This document shows, in pieces, positions 62,545-64,000 of a stretch of 64,000 bases of DNA. Location of the stretch: assembly GCA_030522415.1 (NCBI GenBank), contig CM060121.1:5608476-5672475 (forward strand), given 5' to 3'. This DNA is from Channallabes apus (lineage: Eukaryota; Chordata; Actinopteri; Siluriformes; Clariidae). Each line of letters opens with the position of its first letter. The stretch's first letter is position 1. The notes beneath the pieces were generated by a model. The model was not told where the DNA came from. It made no database searches and saw only the letters and a list, made by a program, of their open reading frames with translations. The translations under genes and the position numbers were made by a program.

Positions 62545-64000
62545 CAGTGGTGTGAAAAACTATTTGCCCCCCTCCTGATTTCTTATTCTTTTGCATGTTT
62601 GTCACACTTAAATGTTTCTGATCATCAAACACATTTAACTATTAGTCAAAGATAACACAAGTAAACACAAAATGCAGTTTTTAAATGAGGGCTTTTATTA
62701 TTTAGGGAGAAAAAAAATCCAAACCTACATGGCCCTGTGAGAAAAAGTAATTGCCCCCTGAACCTAATAACTGGTTGGGCCACCCTTAGCAGCAATAACT
62801 GCAATCAAGCGTTTGTGATAACTTGCAACGAGTCTTTTACAGCGCTCTGGAGGAATTTTGGCCCACTCATCTTTGCAGAATTGTTGTAATTCAGCTTTAT
62901 TTGAGGGTTTTCTAGCATGAACCGCTTTTTTTAAGGTCATGCCACAACATCTCAATAGGATTCAGGTCAGGACTTTGACTAGGCCACTCCAAAGTGTTCA
63001 TTTTGTTTTTCTTCAGCCATTCAGAGGTGGATTTGCTGGTGTGTTTTGGGTCATTGTCCTGCTGCAGCACCCAAGATCGCTTCAACTTGAGTTGACGAAC
63101 AGATGGCCGGACATTCTCCTTCAGGATTTTTTGGTAGACAGTAGAATTCATGGTTCCATCTATCACAGCAAGCCTTCCAGGTCCTGAAGCAGCAAAACAA
63201 CCCCAGACCATCACACTACCACCACCATATTTTACTGTTGGTATGATGTTCTTTTTCTGAAATGCTGTGTTACTTTTACGCCAGATGTAACGGGACACGC
63301 ACCTTCCAAAAAGTTCAACTTTTGTCTCGTCGGTCCACAAGGTATTTTCCCAAAAGTCTTGGCAATCATTGAGATGTTTTTTAGCAAAATTGAGACGAGC
63401 CTTGATGTTCTTTTTGCTTAAATTGGTTTGCACCTTGGAAATCTGCCATGCAGGCCGTTTTTGCCCAGTCTCTTTCTTATGGTGGAGTCGTGAACACTGA
63501 CCTTAATTGAGGCAAGTGAGGCCTGCAGTTCTTTAGATGTTGTCCTGGGGTCTTTTGTGGCCTCTCGGATGAGTTGTCTCAGCGCTCTTGGGGTAATTTT
63601 GGTCGGCCGGCCACTCCTGGGAAGGTTCCCCACTGTTCCATGTTTTTGCCATTTGTGGATAATGGCTCTCACTGTGGTTCGCTGGAGTCCCAAAGCTTTA
63701 GAAATGGCTTTATAACCTTTACCAGACTGATGGATCTTAATTACTTTTGTTCTCATTTGTTCCTGAATTTCTTTGGATCTTGGCATGATGTCTAGCTTTT
63801 GAGGTGCTTTTGGTCTACTTCTCTGTGTCAGGTAGCTCCTATTTAAGTGATTTCTTGATTGAAACAGGTGTGGCAGTAATCAGGCCTGGGGGTGACTACA
63901 GAAATTGAACTCAGGTGTGATAAACCACAGTTAAGTTATTTTTTAACAAGGGGGGCAATCACTTTTTCACACAGGGCCATGTAGATTTTGAGTTTTTTTT
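62545..64000 (-). mobile_element. Tc1-family transposon, inverted copy, runs off the window
   Basis: The left end CAGTGGTGTGAAAAACTATT directly follows TA (62543-62544). Same family as 14325-16400 in opposite orientation, here with the complete outer end. The far end lies beyond 64000. The site where the other copy carries its LTR is uninterrupted here (near 63870). Confidence 0.9.
62764..63786 (-). pseudogene. Tc1 transposase with two frameshifts
   Basis: Starts MPRSKEI at 63786. The first frame break, a missing base, is near 63425, where the intact copy reads KPLLSKK. The second, an extra A in an A run, is near 62932, after LWHDLKK. The DNA-binding, DDE (WTDETKVEL, LQQDNDPKH, SPDLNPIEM) and C-terminal parts are all present but in three frames. 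Inactive as it stands. Confidence 0.92.

Noticed and set aside
1..64000. D, J or constant-region segments
   Set aside because: I found no 12-spacer RSS pair, no WGxG J motif next to an RSS, and no constant-domain exon; the window holds only V segments.
1..64000. CRISPR arrays, operons or bacterial regulatory sites
   Set aside because: The sequence is vertebrate; tandem repeats seen are microsatellites and there are no regular spacers.

Overview
The window is vertebrate genomic DNA carrying part of an immunoglobulin heavy-chain variable (IGHV) cluster, almost certainly from a teleost. V exons with WIRQPAGK and TEDTAVYYC framework motifs, 46/43-nt leader exons with phase-1 introns, and Tc1, Rex3-type RTE and sushi-type retroelements all point to ray-finned fish. 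A catfish-like otophysan is my guess from general sequence feel, not something I can prove. No D, J or constant segment was recognised.

All V segments lie on the minus strand. I find 14 genes that look intact (leader, intron, V exon, RSS), at about 4.4, 7.1, 10.2, 13.5, 16.8, 19.1, 22.8, 25.7, 32.0, 36.0, 38.7, 48.5, 52.2 and 61.3 kb. There are three recognisable V pseudogenes (1.07, 51.4, 53.4 kb) and about ten smaller relics. I sort them into five working groups. A is GYSFSSYW-type with SEKLKSRF (8 genes). B is VSYSVTS-type with DKLKNKF (3 genes and relics). C is the 52.2 kb gene plus pseudogenes. D is the GFNFGDYW type at 7.1 kb plus relics. E is the 25.7 kb gene. Each intact gene has a heptamer, a 22-23 bp spacer and a nonamer directly 3' of the V exon. 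All but the 25.7 kb gene have an exact octamer (ATGCAAAT, either orientation) upstream of the leader.

The cluster grew by segmental duplication. Group A genes carry the same several hundred bases of 5' and 3' flank, including a degenerate V relic with a shared internal deletion (35.2, 47.7, 60.6 kb). A second block beginning at a CA repeat recurs near 5.9, 40.0 and 50.9 kb.

Transposons fill much of the rest and are often nested. A nearly intact Ty3/Gypsy chromovirus (42.1-47.3 kb) has LTRs that look identical and a Tf1-type self-priming site. It sits inside a Tc1 deletion derivative. A Tc1 element with an apparently intact DD34E transposase (14.3-16.4 kb) is split by a solo LTR, and an inverted, frameshifted copy runs off the right edge (62.5 kb onward). 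Also present are two RTE-clade LINEs (32.9-35.2 and 54.8-57.8 kb), one non-autonomous hAT (28.4-29.9 kb), three further solo LTRs, a 486-bp fold-back element, palindrome-ended MITEs, two tRNA-related SINE families, and Tc1/mariner-like repeats.

The most notable signals are a germline CDR1/CDR2 cysteine pair in the 19.1 kb V gene, a Cys-Cys doublet in CDR2 of the 36.0 and 38.7 kb genes, the 11-nt self-priming match in the chromovirus, and the several target-site duplications that let the insertion order be read directly.
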